From Variovorax flavidus (GTDB taxonomy: Bacteria; Pseudomonadota; Gammaproteobacteria; Burkholderiales; Burkholderiaceae_C), in assembly GCF_030317145.1 (NCBI RefSeq), contig NZ_JASZYE010000004.1, positions 248,001-312,000 of the forward strand: 64,000 nt of DNA, given 5' to 3'. Below the pieces are notes generated by a model that did not search any database, was not told the origin of the DNA, and saw only the letters and a list, made by a program, of their open reading frames with translations. Of this stretch, positions 43,306 to 51,464 are shown one piece after another (position 1 is the stretch's first letter; every line of letters starts with the position of its first letter). The position numbers and the translations under genes are program-made.

Positions 43306-44250
43306 GTGCAAGAGTTGATGGCGCTCTTGATCGTCCACGCCATCCCGGTGGTTTTCCTCGCCACGTTCGCGGCGCGCGTCGGGCTGCCGGTGCCGGCGTC
43401 GCCGGTGCTCGTGGTGGCAGGCGCGCTGGCGGCCGTGGCGGAGCCGTCGCTGCTGGCCGCCATGGTCGCGGTCGCCGTGCTGGCGAACGTGCTCGGCGAC
43501 GGCGTCTGGTTCTATGCGGGGCGGGCCTACGGCTACCGGTTCATGCGGCTGCTGTGCAAGATCTCGATCTCGCCGGATTCCTGCGTGCGCCGCAGCGAGA
43601 CGCTGATCGGCCGGTGGGGCGGCATGTCGCTCGTGGCGGCCAAGTTCGTGCCGGGCGTGTCGGTGGTGGCGCCGCCCATGGCCGGTGCGCTCGGCATGTC
43701 GTCGCTGCGCTTCCTCGTCTTCGAGGTGGCGGGTGCGTTGCTGTGGGTGGCCGTTTTCCTGGGTTTGGGCTGGCTCTTCCGCGATCAGATCCAGGCCGTG
43801 CTGGATGTGCTGGCGGACGCAGGCAGCGTCGCGACTGTCGCGCTGGTGGTGGTGCTGGCTGCAATGCTGGTCGTGCGCTACCTGCGGCGGCGTGCCTTCC
43901 TGCGGCTGACCGGCGTGCCGCGCGTCACGGTCGGTGAACTCCAGGCATTGATGACCGGCGAGGCCCCGCCCATCGTCATCGATGTGCGGGGCGACGCGGG
44001 CGTGCAGGTCGATCCGCGGCGCATTCCGGGCGCGTTGCCGGTGTCGCTCAAGGAAATCCAGCAGCGGCGGTCCCAGTTGCCCTTCGATGGAGAGGACCGC
44101 GAGATCATCCTGTACTGCAGCTGCCCGAACGAAGTGTCGGCCGCGCTGGCTGCACGCGCGCTCGCGGCGAGGGGCATGAAACGCGCGCGCCCGCTGCTGG
44201 GCGGGCTGGAGGCCTGGGTCGCGGCAGGGCACCCGACGACGCAGCACTGA
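43306..44250 (+). CDS. DedA-family membrane protein fused to a rhodanese domain
   Basis: A 314-residue protein. The N-terminal ~195 residues are a DedA/VTT domain (AARVGLPVPASPVLVVAGAL, RWGGMSLVAAKFVPGVSVVA), involved in lipid flipping and membrane homeostasis. The C-terminal ~100 residues are a rhodanese domain (PIVIDVRGDAG, IILYCSCPNEVSAALA) with an active-site Cys. The GTG at 43306 is chosen because GGGAG lies six bases before it and DedA-rhodanese proteins start there; an ATG 12 bases later is also possible. It follows the cupredoxin gene on the same strand by 113 bases. Confidence 0.85.
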   Translation: MQELMALLIVHAIPVVFLATFAARVGLPVPASPVLVVAGALAAVAEPSLLAAMVAVAVLANVLGDGVWFYAGRAYGYRFMRLLCKISISPDSCVRRSETLIGRWGGMSLVAAKFVPGVSVVAPPMAGALGMSSLRFLVFEVAGALLWVAVFLGLGWLFRDQIQAVLDVLADAGSVATVALVVVLAAMLVVRYLRRRAFLRLTGVPRVTVGELQALMTGEAPPIVIDVRGDAGVQVDPRRIPGALPVSLKEIQQRRSQLPFDGEDREIILYCSCPNEVSAALAARALAARGMKRARPLLGGLEAWVAAGHPTTQH

Positions 44251-44256
44251 TGGCGC

Positions 44257-45699
44257 TCAGCCGCCGCCGACGCGCTCTTCGGTATCCGATCCCAGCGGAG
44301 GCGCCACCTCTTCCAGCGGCTTGCGCTCGGCATTCACTGCATAGCGCAGCGCGAGCAGGCCCGCGACGATGACCAGCGCCGCACCGATCGCGTAGCCCAC
44401 GGCCACCGCGCCGCGGCTGCCGGTCTCGATCAGCGCGCCGAACAGGACCGGCGCCACGAAGCCGCCTGCGCCCGTGCCCACCGCATAGAAGATCGAGATT
44501 GCGATCGCGCGCATCTCGAGCGGGAACACTTCGCTCACGGTGAGATAGGCCGAACTCGCCGCCGCTGAAGCAAGGAAGAAAACCGCCGACCAGCACAGCG
44601 CCTGGCTGCGCGCGTCGAGCCAGCCCTCCATGAAGGCCCACCCGGTCAATGCCAGGCCCACCCCCGACAGCACATAGGTCAGCGCAATCATCCGGCGCCG
44701 GCCCACCCGGTCGAACAAGGGACCGAGCAGCAACGGTCCGAGCACATTGCCGAGCGCGAACGGAAAGATGTAGAGCGCCACCTTGCCTTCGGGCACGCCA
44801 TGGAAACGTGTCAGCACCAGCGCGTAGGTGAAGAAGATCGCGTTGTAGAAGAAGGCCTGCGAGATCATCAACGCCAGCGCGACCATGCTGCGCTGGGGAT
44901 AGCGCCGGAAGAGCACCTGCGCCACCTCCCGCCAGCCGGGGCTGGCGCGGCCGCCGAATGTCACATGACCGATGACACTGGGCAGTGCGCCGTGCTGAGC
45001 AACCACTTCTGCTTCGATGCCCCGCACGATGCGCTCGGCTTCCTCGGCCCGACCATGCGCGATCAGCCAGCGCGGGCTTTCCGGCACATCGCGACGCACG
45101 AGCAGGATCGCCACTGCCAGCATCGCACCGAGCGCAAAGCCCACGCGCCAGCCCAGGACCGGCCCCAGCACGCGCGGGTCCAGCAGCCACAGGCTCAGGC
45201 CTGCTCCGAGCGCAGCGCCGATCCAGAAGCTGCCGTTGATGGCGAGGTTCACGCGACCGCGCACCCGAGCCGGAATCAGCTCGTCGATGGCGGAGTTGAT
45301 CGCCGCGTACTCGCCGCCGATACCGAGCCCGGTGGCAAAGCGGCACAGCGCGAAGAAGGCGAAGTTGGGCGAGAAGGCCGTTGCCAGCGTCGCCAGCGCA
45401 TACACCGCCAGCGTGACGAGAAAGAGCTTCTTGCGGCCCAGACGGTCGGCGAGCCGGCCGAAGACCAGTGCGCCGATCACCGCGCCGCCGATGTAGAGCG
45501 AGCCGGACCAGCCGATCTGCGCGGCGTTCAGCCCAAGCGTGTCGGGCCGCTCGAGCACGCCGCCGATCGAGCCGACCAGCGTCACCTCCAGCCCGTCGAG
45601 CACCCAGGCCACGCCGAGCGCGATCACCACGCGCCAGTGCCAGCGCGACCACGGCAAACGGTCCAGGCGGGCCGGGATGTCGCTGTGCGTCTGGCTCAT
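44257..45699 (-). CDS. MFS transporter
   Basis: A 480-residue membrane protein with 12 TM helices. MFS signatures are GRLADRLGRKKLFLVTLAVY (loop 2-3) and GPLFDRVGRRRMIALTYVLS (loop 8-9); WVLDGLEVTLVGSIGG at the first helix and PESPRWLIAHGRAEEAER are typical of the sugar/aromatic-acid proton symporter group. The ATG at 45699 is used. It lies 19 bases downstream of ureD on the same strand. Confidence 0.88.
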   Translation of the reverse strand: MSQTHSDIPARLDRLPWSRWHWRVVIALGVAWVLDGLEVTLVGSIGGVLERPDTLGLNAAQIGWSGSLYIGGAVIGALVFGRLADRLGRKKLFLVTLAVYALATLATAFSPNFAFFALCRFATGLGIGGEYAAINSAIDELIPARVRGRVNLAINGSFWIGAALGAGLSLWLLDPRVLGPVLGWRVGFALGAMLAVAILLVRRDVPESPRWLIAHGRAEEAERIVRGIEAEVVAQHGALPSVIGHVTFGGRASPGWREVAQVLFRRYPQRSMVALALMISQAFFYNAIFFTYALVLTRFHGVPEGKVALYIFPFALGNVLGPLLLGPLFDRVGRRRMIALTYVLSGVGLALTGWAFMEGWLDARSQALCWSAVFFLASAAASSAYLTVSEVFPLEMRAIAISIFYAVGTGAGGFVAPVLFGALIETGSRGAVAVGYAIGAALVIVAGLLALRYAVNAERKPLEEVAPPLGSDTEERVGGG

Positions 45700-45718
45700 G
45701 GCGGGCCTGTCCCGGTGG

Positions 45719-46549
45719 CTACATCGACCAGATCCGTGGCGCCTGGCCGGGCAATTTCCACAGCTCGGCGCGCCACGCCATCCACACCCGGCGCAGCAGC
45801 TGCATGGCGGGCTCGACCACCGGCGCCAGCACGCGCAACACGATGATTTCCGCGTGCGGGCTGGTCGCGCCCGCGCTCTCGTGCAGGGCATCGGCGTCGA
45901 TCAGCGAACGTGCGATGTCGAGCGCGGCATCGCGACGCGCCCGGTCGATCGGCGACCCGGCGACGAAGAAGATCGACGCGATGCAGCGATGGCCCGCGAA
46001 GCCGATCGGGCTCTGCAGCAGCCGCTGATCGGCGGCGTCGATGCGCCCGCGTTCCAGCCACACGCCCGGCGCCTCGATGTGCTGCTGCAGCGTGCCGAGC
46101 TCGAAGGGCTTGCCGGCATGGGGCAGGCCGAGCGCGGTCACGTCCCAGCCGATCAGCTCCGCGCCCTCGGCGACGCGCAGGGTCAGCCGGTTTTCGGCGC
46201 GGCAGCCGCTGTAGCAGATTGCTTCGAGCGGCAGCCATTCGAGGCGTGCACCGGCCTCCACGGTCAGTTCGGTGCGCTGCAGTGCCAACTCTCCGTCGGA
46301 GCGATAGAAGCGGCTGGCACCCGGGGTGGTGATCAGGCCGTGGCTGCCGGCCTTTGCGTGCACGCGGATGTCCAGCGTGTCGCCGCCGACCAGGCCGCCC
46401 GGCGGATGCACCAGCACGTTGTGGCACACCGCGTCGCCTTCCGGGTAGAGGCTCTGCAGGATGCGCAGCGGCCCGTCATGGCGAAAGCGTGCAACGCTGC
46501 GTTGTTGTTCAAGTTGATAGTCGAGGTCGAGTCGCGCGTGCCATGGCAT
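45719..46549 (-). CDS. ureD: Urease accessory protein UreD
   Basis: A 276-residue UreD/UreH protein, which binds apo-urease and helps nickel insertion together with UreF and UreG. The conserved parts are VLVHPPGGLVGGDTLDIRV, ITTPGASRFYRS and LEWLPLEAICYSGC. No ureA, ureB or ureC is present here. The next gene downstream is the MFS transporter, so ureD is separated from the rest of the urease operon or is a second copy. Confidence 0.93.
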   Translation of the reverse strand: MPWHARLDLDYQLEQQRSVARFRHDGPLRILQSLYPEGDAVCHNVLVHPPGGLVGGDTLDIRVHAKAGSHGLITTPGASRFYRSDGELALQRTELTVEAGARLEWLPLEAICYSGCRAENRLTLRVAEGAELIGWDVTALGLPHAGKPFELGTLQQHIEAPGVWLERGRIDAADQRLLQSPIGFAGHRCIASIFFVAGSPIDRARRDAALDIARSLIDADALHESAGATSPHAEIIVLRVLAPVVEPAMQLLRRVWMAWRAELWKLPGQAPRIWSM

Positions 46550-46630
46550 GGCTGAAGTGTAGGCACTCGGGCTGCACTGCCGGCTTTCAACGGGGGCCAG
46601 ATATGAATATCAGTGCTCGCAACGTCCTTC

Positions 46631-46671
46631 CTGGCAAGGCTTGCTCGCTTCGCGTGGCCGGTTCCGCGGCG
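46631..46671 (+). repeat. Extragenic repeat, copy 7 (shortened)
   Basis: CTGGCAAGGCTTGCTCGCTT, then CGCGTGGCCGGTTCCGCGG: the start and end of the repeat are present but the central C-run/G-run hairpin is missing. It lies between the start of ureD and the convergent-side end of modC. It looks like a deletion derivative of the longer copies. Confidence 0.55.
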
Positions 46672-46696
46672 ATTTCCGAATGGCTCGTGGGCCTTT

Positions 46697-47476
46697 CTAT
46701 TCGCCTTTGAGCAGGCGACGCAGTTTTCCGCGCAACGGCGTCTCTTCCCGGAGGGAGGAGATGCCCAGCCTTTGCGCCGCGAGGTCACGGCTGACGCCGT
46801 CTCGCAGGTTAACCTCGCGCACCACCTGGCCGGCCTGGTAGACGAACGCGACATCGGCCAGTTCGAGCACGTCGTCGATGTCGTGCGTGATCATCAGCAC
46901 CGGAATGTCCCACTCGCGGCGCATCTTCGCGAGATCCTCGCGAACGGTGCTGCGCAGCATCGGGTTGAGCGCAGCGAAGGGCTCGTCCAGCAGCAGCACC
47001 TGGGGGCGGCAAGCGAGTGCGCGGGCCAGTGCGACGCGCTGCTGCTGCCCGCCGGAGAGCGTTCGGGGTCTGCTCTGGGCCATGGCCGTGAGGTCGAAGC
47101 CTTCGAGCAAGGCGTCGACCCGCTCGCCGTCTTCCCTGGACAGGCGCCGATGACGCCAGGTCCTCAGCCCGAACGCGATGTTGTCGCGCACGGACAGATG
47201 CGGAAACAGCGCGTAGTTCTGGAAGAGGTAGCCGATCCGGCGCTCGGGCGCCGGCACGTCGATGCGCTGGGCGGAGTCGAACAGGGTGCGGCCATCGAGC
47301 CGCACCTGCCCCCGGTCGGGATGGAGAAGGCCGGCGATCGCCTGGAAAGTCAGCGATTTGCCTGCGCCGGATGGGCCGTAGAGTGCGGCGAAGGGCGCGC
47401 CAGTCGCGAAGCGTGCCGCGAGGTCGAAGCGCCGTGCCCCGTCGGTGACCGTCAGTTGAATGTCGACATCGATCAC
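46697..47476 (-). CDS. modC: Molybdate ABC transporter ATP-binding protein (short form)
   Basis: A 259-residue ABC ATPase: Walker A GPSGAGKS, signature TLSGGQQQRVALARAL and Walker B VLLLDEPFAAL. ModC is usually about 350 residues with a C-terminal TOBE/Mop molybdate-binding domain; here the protein ends shortly after the ABC domain, so that sensor is absent. Its start overlaps the modA stop by four bases. It powers molybdate uptake with ModA and ModB. Confidence 0.85.
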   Translation of the reverse strand: MIDVDIQLTVTDGARRFDLAARFATGAPFAALYGPSGAGKSLTFQAIAGLLHPDRGQVRLDGRTLFDSAQRIDVPAPERRIGYLFQNYALFPHLSVRDNIAFGLRTWRHRRLSREDGERVDALLEGFDLTAMAQSRPRTLSGGQQQRVALARALACRPQVLLLDEPFAALNPMLRSTVREDLAKMRREWDIPVLMITHDIDDVLELADVAFVYQAGQVVREVNLRDGVSRDLAAQRLGISSLREETPLRGKLRRLLKGE

Positions 47477-48222
47477 GGTTTGCCGAAGCCGAAACGCGCC
47501 AGGGTCTGCTGCGCCGCATCGGTCGACAGGAAGGCGATGAAGTCCCGGGCCAGCGCCTTTTCCTTGCTGTCCGCGACGACCGCGATCGGATAGGTCACTG
47601 GCGTATGGCCCGACGGCGTGAGCACCACTTTCACCTTGTCTCCCATGATGGCTGCGTCCGTACGGTACACGAATCCGGCCTCGGCCTCGCCGCGGCCGAC
47701 GTAGTCGAGCACCTGGCGCACGCTGTCGGCCTGGACGAACTTGGGTTCCAGCGCGGCCCAGAGATTGGCATGGTCCAGCACTTCCTTGGTGTAGCGGCCC
47801 ACAGGCACGGTCGCCGTCTTGCCGACAGCAATCTTCTTGACAGCCGGGCCCGTCAGGTCCTGCAAGGTCTTCACACCTGGGCCGTCCTTGGCGGGCTCGA
47901 TCAGCACCAGGCTGTTGGTCACGAAGTCCTTGCGCGTGGCTGCATCGATCAGCTTCTGGTCGGCGGCGCGGTTCATGGTTTCCTGGTCGGCACTGGCAAA
48001 GACATCCACCGGCGCGCCCTGGCTGATCTGCTGCAGCAGCACGCCCGAGGCAGCGAAGTTGAAGCGCACCGTCGCGCCGGGCTTGCCTGTCTCGAACTTC
48101 GTCCCCAGTTCCTTGAACGCATCCGTCAGGCTCGCGGCGGCCGAGACGGTGATCTGTTGCGCGGCGGCGCTGAAGGGCAGGGCCAGCGCGAGGACGATGG
48201 AGGCAAGACGGGACATGCGCAT
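47473..48222 (-). CDS. modA: Molybdate-binding periplasmic protein
   Basis: A 249-residue ModA. The signal peptide (ASIVLALALPFSAAAQ) is followed by ITVSAAASLTDAFKELGTKF and FNFAASGVLLQQISQGAPVD, which supply the oxyanion-binding residues. AGGAG lies seven bases before the ATG. The order modB-modA-modC is less common than modABC. Confidence 0.92.
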   Translation of the reverse strand: MRMSRLASIVLALALPFSAAAQQITVSAAASLTDAFKELGTKFETGKPGATVRFNFAASGVLLQQISQGAPVDVFASADQETMNRAADQKLIDAATRKDFVTNSLVLIEPAKDGPGVKTLQDLTGPAVKKIAVGKTATVPVGRYTKEVLDHANLWAALEPKFVQADSVRQVLDYVGRGEAEAGFVYRTDAAIMGDKVKVVLTPSGHTPVTYPIAVVADSKEKALARDFIAFLSTDAAQQTLARFGFGKP

Positions 48223-48247
48223 GGTGCGGCTCCTTGAAATCGGTGAA

Positions 48248-48931
48248 TCAGCGAAGGGAGAAAAAGCGGTTCGACAGAACCAGCACGGTGATGGACAGCA
48301 GCGAAGTCACGATCACCAGCACCAGCGCCAGATCGTCATTGCCGGCCTGGGCGGCGTCGTAGATCGCCATCGACAGCGTCTGGGTCTGCTTGGGGATCGA
48401 GCCCGCCACCATGAGCGAAGCGCCGAATTCCCCCATGGCGCGCGCGAACGCGAGCAGCGTGCCAGCCAGGATGCCGGGCCACGCCAGCGGCAGGGTTACG
48501 CGCAGGAAGATCGAGAAGGGCGACTGGCGCAAGGTGCTGGCCGCGGCTTCGAGCGAACGGTCGACCCCTTCGAAGGCGGCACTCGCCGACTTCAGCACCA
48601 GGGGCAGCGCCACCACGGCCGAGGCCACGACGGCGCCGTGCCAGCTGAAGATGATGGTGTAGTCGAAGTGTTCGCGCAGCCAGCCGCCCAGCGGACTGCG
48701 CCGGCCCGCCGCGACCAGGATGGCGTAGCCGATGACGGTCGGCGGCAGCACCAGCGGAAGCATGAACAGCGATTCCAGCACCGAGGAGCCGGGAAACTGC
48801 TTGCGTGCGAACAACCAGCCCAGCGCCACGCCGGTCACGAGCGCCAGCACCGTGGCGAAGGCGGCGACCTTGATCGACAGGAACAGGGGCGACCAGTCCA
48901 TCGAGGCGAGGAGCGATGTCGTTGTGTTCAT
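48248..48931 (-). CDS. modB: Molybdate ABC transporter permease
   Basis: A 227-residue inner-membrane permease with five TM helices. Typical parts are MLPLVLPPTVIGYAILVAAG and the EAA loop region LPLAWPGILAGTLLAFARAM GEFG. The stop is 25 bases before modA. First of the three transporter genes. Confidence 0.92.
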   Translation of the reverse strand: MNTTTSLLASMDWSPLFLSIKVAAFATVLALVTGVALGWLFARKQFPGSSVLESLFMLPLVLPPTVIGYAILVAAGRRSPLGGWLREHFDYTIIFSWHGAVVASAVVALPLVLKSASAAFEGVDRSLEAAASTLRQSPFSIFLRVTLPLAWPGILAGTLLAFARAMGEFGASLMVAGSIPKQTQTLSMAIYDAAQAGNDDLALVLVIVTSLLSITVLVLSNRFFSLR

Positions 48932-49008
48932 GAGGGAATGACGCGATTGTTACACATGGCTGCGGTTCGGCGCGGCAAGTTCAATCGTGTCGAGGCCAGG
49001 CTGGCTCC

Positions 49009-49024
49009 GTATCCTCGCGGATAC
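49009..49024. promoter_or_regulatory. Perfect palindrome upstream of modB
   Basis: GTATCC-TCGC-GGATAC, a 6-4-6 perfect inverted repeat 78 bases before modB. A second one, GTCCG-AC-CGGAC, lies at 49076-49087. They may be regulator binding sites; neither matches the ModE consensus well. Confidence 0.3.
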
Positions 49025-49143
49025 AGCGTCAACCGTCATGCGCCGCCTGGGCGGGCGCCGTCACTCCATCCGATCGTCCGACCGGACTTGGGGCAATTGA
49101 TCGAGGCGGGATGCGAACCAGCCGGTGCGCCGGCAGGTGATGG

Positions 49144-49491
49144 TCATTGCGCCAGCAGCCGGGTCAAAGCCGTGATGTCTGCCGCCGCGGCAACTCTCGC
49201 GGTGCTCTCGATCGCGCGATAGTGCTTGACGATCTGCTCGCCCACCGCGGTGAGCGCGGTGCCGCCACCATGCGACCCGCCCGCGGCCGTGCTCACGGCA
49301 GGCGAGTTCAGCGCCTTGTTCATCTCGTCGATCAGCATCCAGGCGCGCCGGTAGGACATGCCGAGCTGGCGGCCGGCGGCCGAGATCGAGCCGGTTTCGG
49401 CGATGGCCTCGAGCAGCGCGATCTTCCCGGGGCCGATGGCGATGCTGTCGTCCCGGTAGATGCGCAGGCGGAATTGCACTTTGGATTTCAT
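49144..49491 (-). CDS. modE: ModE-type molybdate regulator (DNA-binding domain only)
   Basis: A 115-residue LysR-like winged-helix protein: GPGKIALLEAIAETGSISAA and GRQLGMSYRRAWMLIDEMNK form the recognition region of the ModE N-terminal domain. The molybdate-binding TOBE/Mop half is missing, so it is either a one-domain ModE relative that works with another sensor or a distinct family. It is 212 bases upstream of modB and on the same strand, in the usual place for the mod operon regulator. Confidence 0.82.
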   Translation of the reverse strand: MKSKVQFRLRIYRDDSIAIGPGKIALLEAIAETGSISAAGRQLGMSYRRAWMLIDEMNKALNSPAVSTAAGGSHGGGTALTAVGEQIVKHYRAIESTARVAAAADITALTRLLAQ

Positions 49492-49570
49492 GCCGAGCGA
49501 GTATCAGGTGTTCAACGCAGCAGGTTAAACGATCCGGCCCGGCAACCGGCGTGCGAGCGGCCTCAAGGCC

Positions 49571-50092
49571 TCAGGTCTTCCACGCCCCCACGTGCGCGGC
49601 ACTGGCCTCGTCGATCAGCGCAGGCCCGATGCATTCGATCGGATGCGGCGACGCGCGGAACACGTCTCGGCACGACAGCTCGGCATCGCGCTGGTCGCCG
49701 CGCTCGCCGCGAAAGAGGCGCAGGCGTTCGGCGTCGATGCCGAACACCACACGGCCGATGTTCGACCAGAAGATCGCGCCCGCGCACATCACGCAGGGCT
49801 CGCCCGACGAATAGATCGTCGCGCCGGCCAGTTCCCCGCGCGACAGCTTGCGATCGGCGAGCATGCGCACGGCATTGGTCTCCGCATGGCCGGTGACGTC
49901 ACCCGTCTCCGCCGTGTTGCAGTAGGCCTCCGCCAGCACTTCGCCGGCGGCCGACACCACCACTGCGCCGAAAGGGCGATTGCCACGCCGACGCCCCGCA
50001 TGCGACCACACGATCGCCTTGCGGAGATAGCGGCCATCGCGTTCGTCGAGCTGGATTTCCGGGAGAAAGGTGTCTGGAGGATTGGAGCTCAT
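49571..50092 (-). CDS. Nucleoside/base deaminase (CDA-fold, tRNA-adenosine-deaminase-like)
   Basis: A 173-residue zinc deaminase: GHAETNAV (His69, catalytic Glu71) and EPCVMCAGAIFW (Cys100, Cys103). The length and the ending PHPIECIGPAL fit guanine or nucleoside deaminases. The ATG overlaps the stop of the NMT1-type binding protein gene, so it is co-translated with it. This suggests the transported ligand is a purine-like or pyrimidine-like base that is then deaminated; that is inference. Confidence 0.85.
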   Translation of the reverse strand: MSSNPPDTFLPEIQLDERDGRYLRKAIVWSHAGRRRGNRPFGAVVVSAAGEVLAEAYCNTAETGDVTGHAETNAVRMLADRKLSRGELAGATIYSSGEPCVMCAGAIFWSNIGRVVFGIDAERLRLFRGERGDQRDAELSCRDVFRASPHPIECIGPALIDEASAAHVGAWKT

Positions 50093-51120
50093 GCCTTGAT
50101 GCTACGTTCGCTGCGCGCGGGCAGCATCGAGCTGTTGAAAATCGCATCCGCCGAGGGCCTGGTCTTCAGGCCGAAGACCTCGGCCACCTCGTCGACTTGC
50201 TGCTCGAGCGTGAGCTTCCGGATGTCGCCCAGGCCGTGCGCGCGCGTGTCGGCTGCGCCAACGTACTGCGCGGTGATGCTCCAGCGGTCCAGTTCCACCT
50301 TGGGGTCGAGGATGGGTTCGCGCTGCCGCATCGCCGCGATGCTGGGGGCGGGGTTCGCAAAGGTCTCGACGATGGCGCGGTTGGTGGCGCGCAGGAAGGC
50401 GGCCACCGCCTTCGGGTTCTGCGCGATCAGGTTGCTGCTCGCGAGGATCGCGTTGCCATACAGGTTCACGCCCGCATCCGAATACTTGAGAACCGCGAGT
50501 TCATCGGACTTCATGCGCGCAAAGAGCGAGACGGCCGAGTCATGGAAGTAGGTGGCGGCATCGACGTCGCCGCGCACCATCACGTTGTCGCGTGCGCTGA
50601 AATCGGTGGTCTGCCACTGGAAGGCGTCGGGCTTCATGCCCTGCTTGCGCGCCACCATGGGCCAGGCGCGCCGCGTCGATTCGACCGCGGCGGCCGCGAC
50701 CTTCTTGCCCTGCAGGCTCTTGAAGTCGCCGGTCACGCCGCGGTCCTTGCGGCCGATGATGACGAACGGTGCGCGGTTGTAGTACTGGTAGACCGCCTGC
50801 ACCACCGGCGTGCCCGGATTCTGTGCGTTGAACTCGACGAGCGAGCTGATGTCGCCCAGGCCCAGCTGGTACACGCCGCTCGCGATGCGGGTGATCGAAG
50901 CGACCGAACCCGCGCCGGTGTCGATGGTGACGTCCAGGCCCTCGTCCTTGTAGTAGCCCTTGCTCTCCGCGAGGAAGAATGGCGCGGTCTGTCCGTTGAT
51001 ACGGAAATCGAGCGTGAACTTGAGCGGCGTCAGCTTGGCTGCGCCCTGTGCGAAGACGCCGGGAGCGGCAAGGGCGGCGGCGCTGGCTGCGCCGGAGGCG
51101 AGAAAGGAACGGCGTTGCAT
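50089..51120 (-). CDS. NMT1/TauT-type ABC substrate-binding protein, orphan
   Basis: A 343-residue periplasmic binding protein. A signal peptide starts with RRSFLASGAASAAALAAPGV (Tat-like RRSF). FTLDFRINGQTAPFFLAESK, GYYKDEGLDVTIDTGAGSV and GVYQLGLGDISSLVEF are typical of the COG0715 group. It is paralogous to the protein at 56442-57470 (e.g. LYGNAI, RGDVDA). No permease or ATPase is adjacent, so it may share those at 54819-56442. It is coupled to the deaminase gene. Confidence 0.85.
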   Translation of the reverse strand: MQRRSFLASGAASAAALAAPGVFAQGAAKLTPLKFTLDFRINGQTAPFFLAESKGYYKDEGLDVTIDTGAGSVASITRIASGVYQLGLGDISSLVEFNAQNPGTPVVQAVYQYYNRAPFVIIGRKDRGVTGDFKSLQGKKVAAAAVESTRRAWPMVARKQGMKPDAFQWQTTDFSARDNVMVRGDVDAATYFHDSAVSLFARMKSDELAVLKYSDAGVNLYGNAILASSNLIAQNPKAVAAFLRATNRAIVETFANPAPSIAAMRQREPILDPKVELDRWSITAQYVGAADTRAHGLGDIRKLTLEQQVDEVAEVFGLKTRPSADAIFNSSMLPARSERSIKA

Positions 51121-51464
51121 GGAAAGCTATCTCCGGAAGATCGTGGAACTTGAACGCCCGCCGCTGCGGCAGGCACTTCAAGAGCAATTTCCGGGCGGCG
51201 CACTGATGCGGTGCGTGCGCTGCTGAACGCTTCTACTCTTGACCTCGTCATGCACGACGCATGCCAAGGTGCCTTGCCGCGGGATGCGGCTGCCGCGCTT
51301 CTTGCCATGCGCACCTGTGAGGCTGGACAATCCGGGCGCGCAACTTGCATCACTGCTTGCGCAGAGTAGAAGCGTTCAGCCGGCGTCCGTCGTTCGACAG
51401 GACATCCCGGCGGGAAATTGCTCTTTCATGGTCGTCCCCACGCACACCCGAAGGAGTCTTTTTC
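51121..51464. other. Divergent control region (binding protein / Rieske oxygenase)
   Basis: A 344-base region between divergent genes. It holds an exact 18-base inverted repeat (separate entry) and the Rieske ribosome binding site AAGGAG at about 51,451. TTGACC at 51,239 could be a -35 element, but no good -10 follows at the right spacing. Confidence 0.6.
51222..51380. promoter_or_regulatory. 18-bp inverted repeat pair, probable operators
   Basis: GCTGAACGCTTCTACTCT at 51222-51239 is repeated exactly on the other strand at 51363-51380, with 123 bases between. Such a match is very unlikely by chance. The two sites point towards each other from opposite sides of the divergent promoter region. 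They could be two operators of one regulator that controls both operons, possibly by looping. The regulator is not encoded next to it. Confidence 0.6.
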
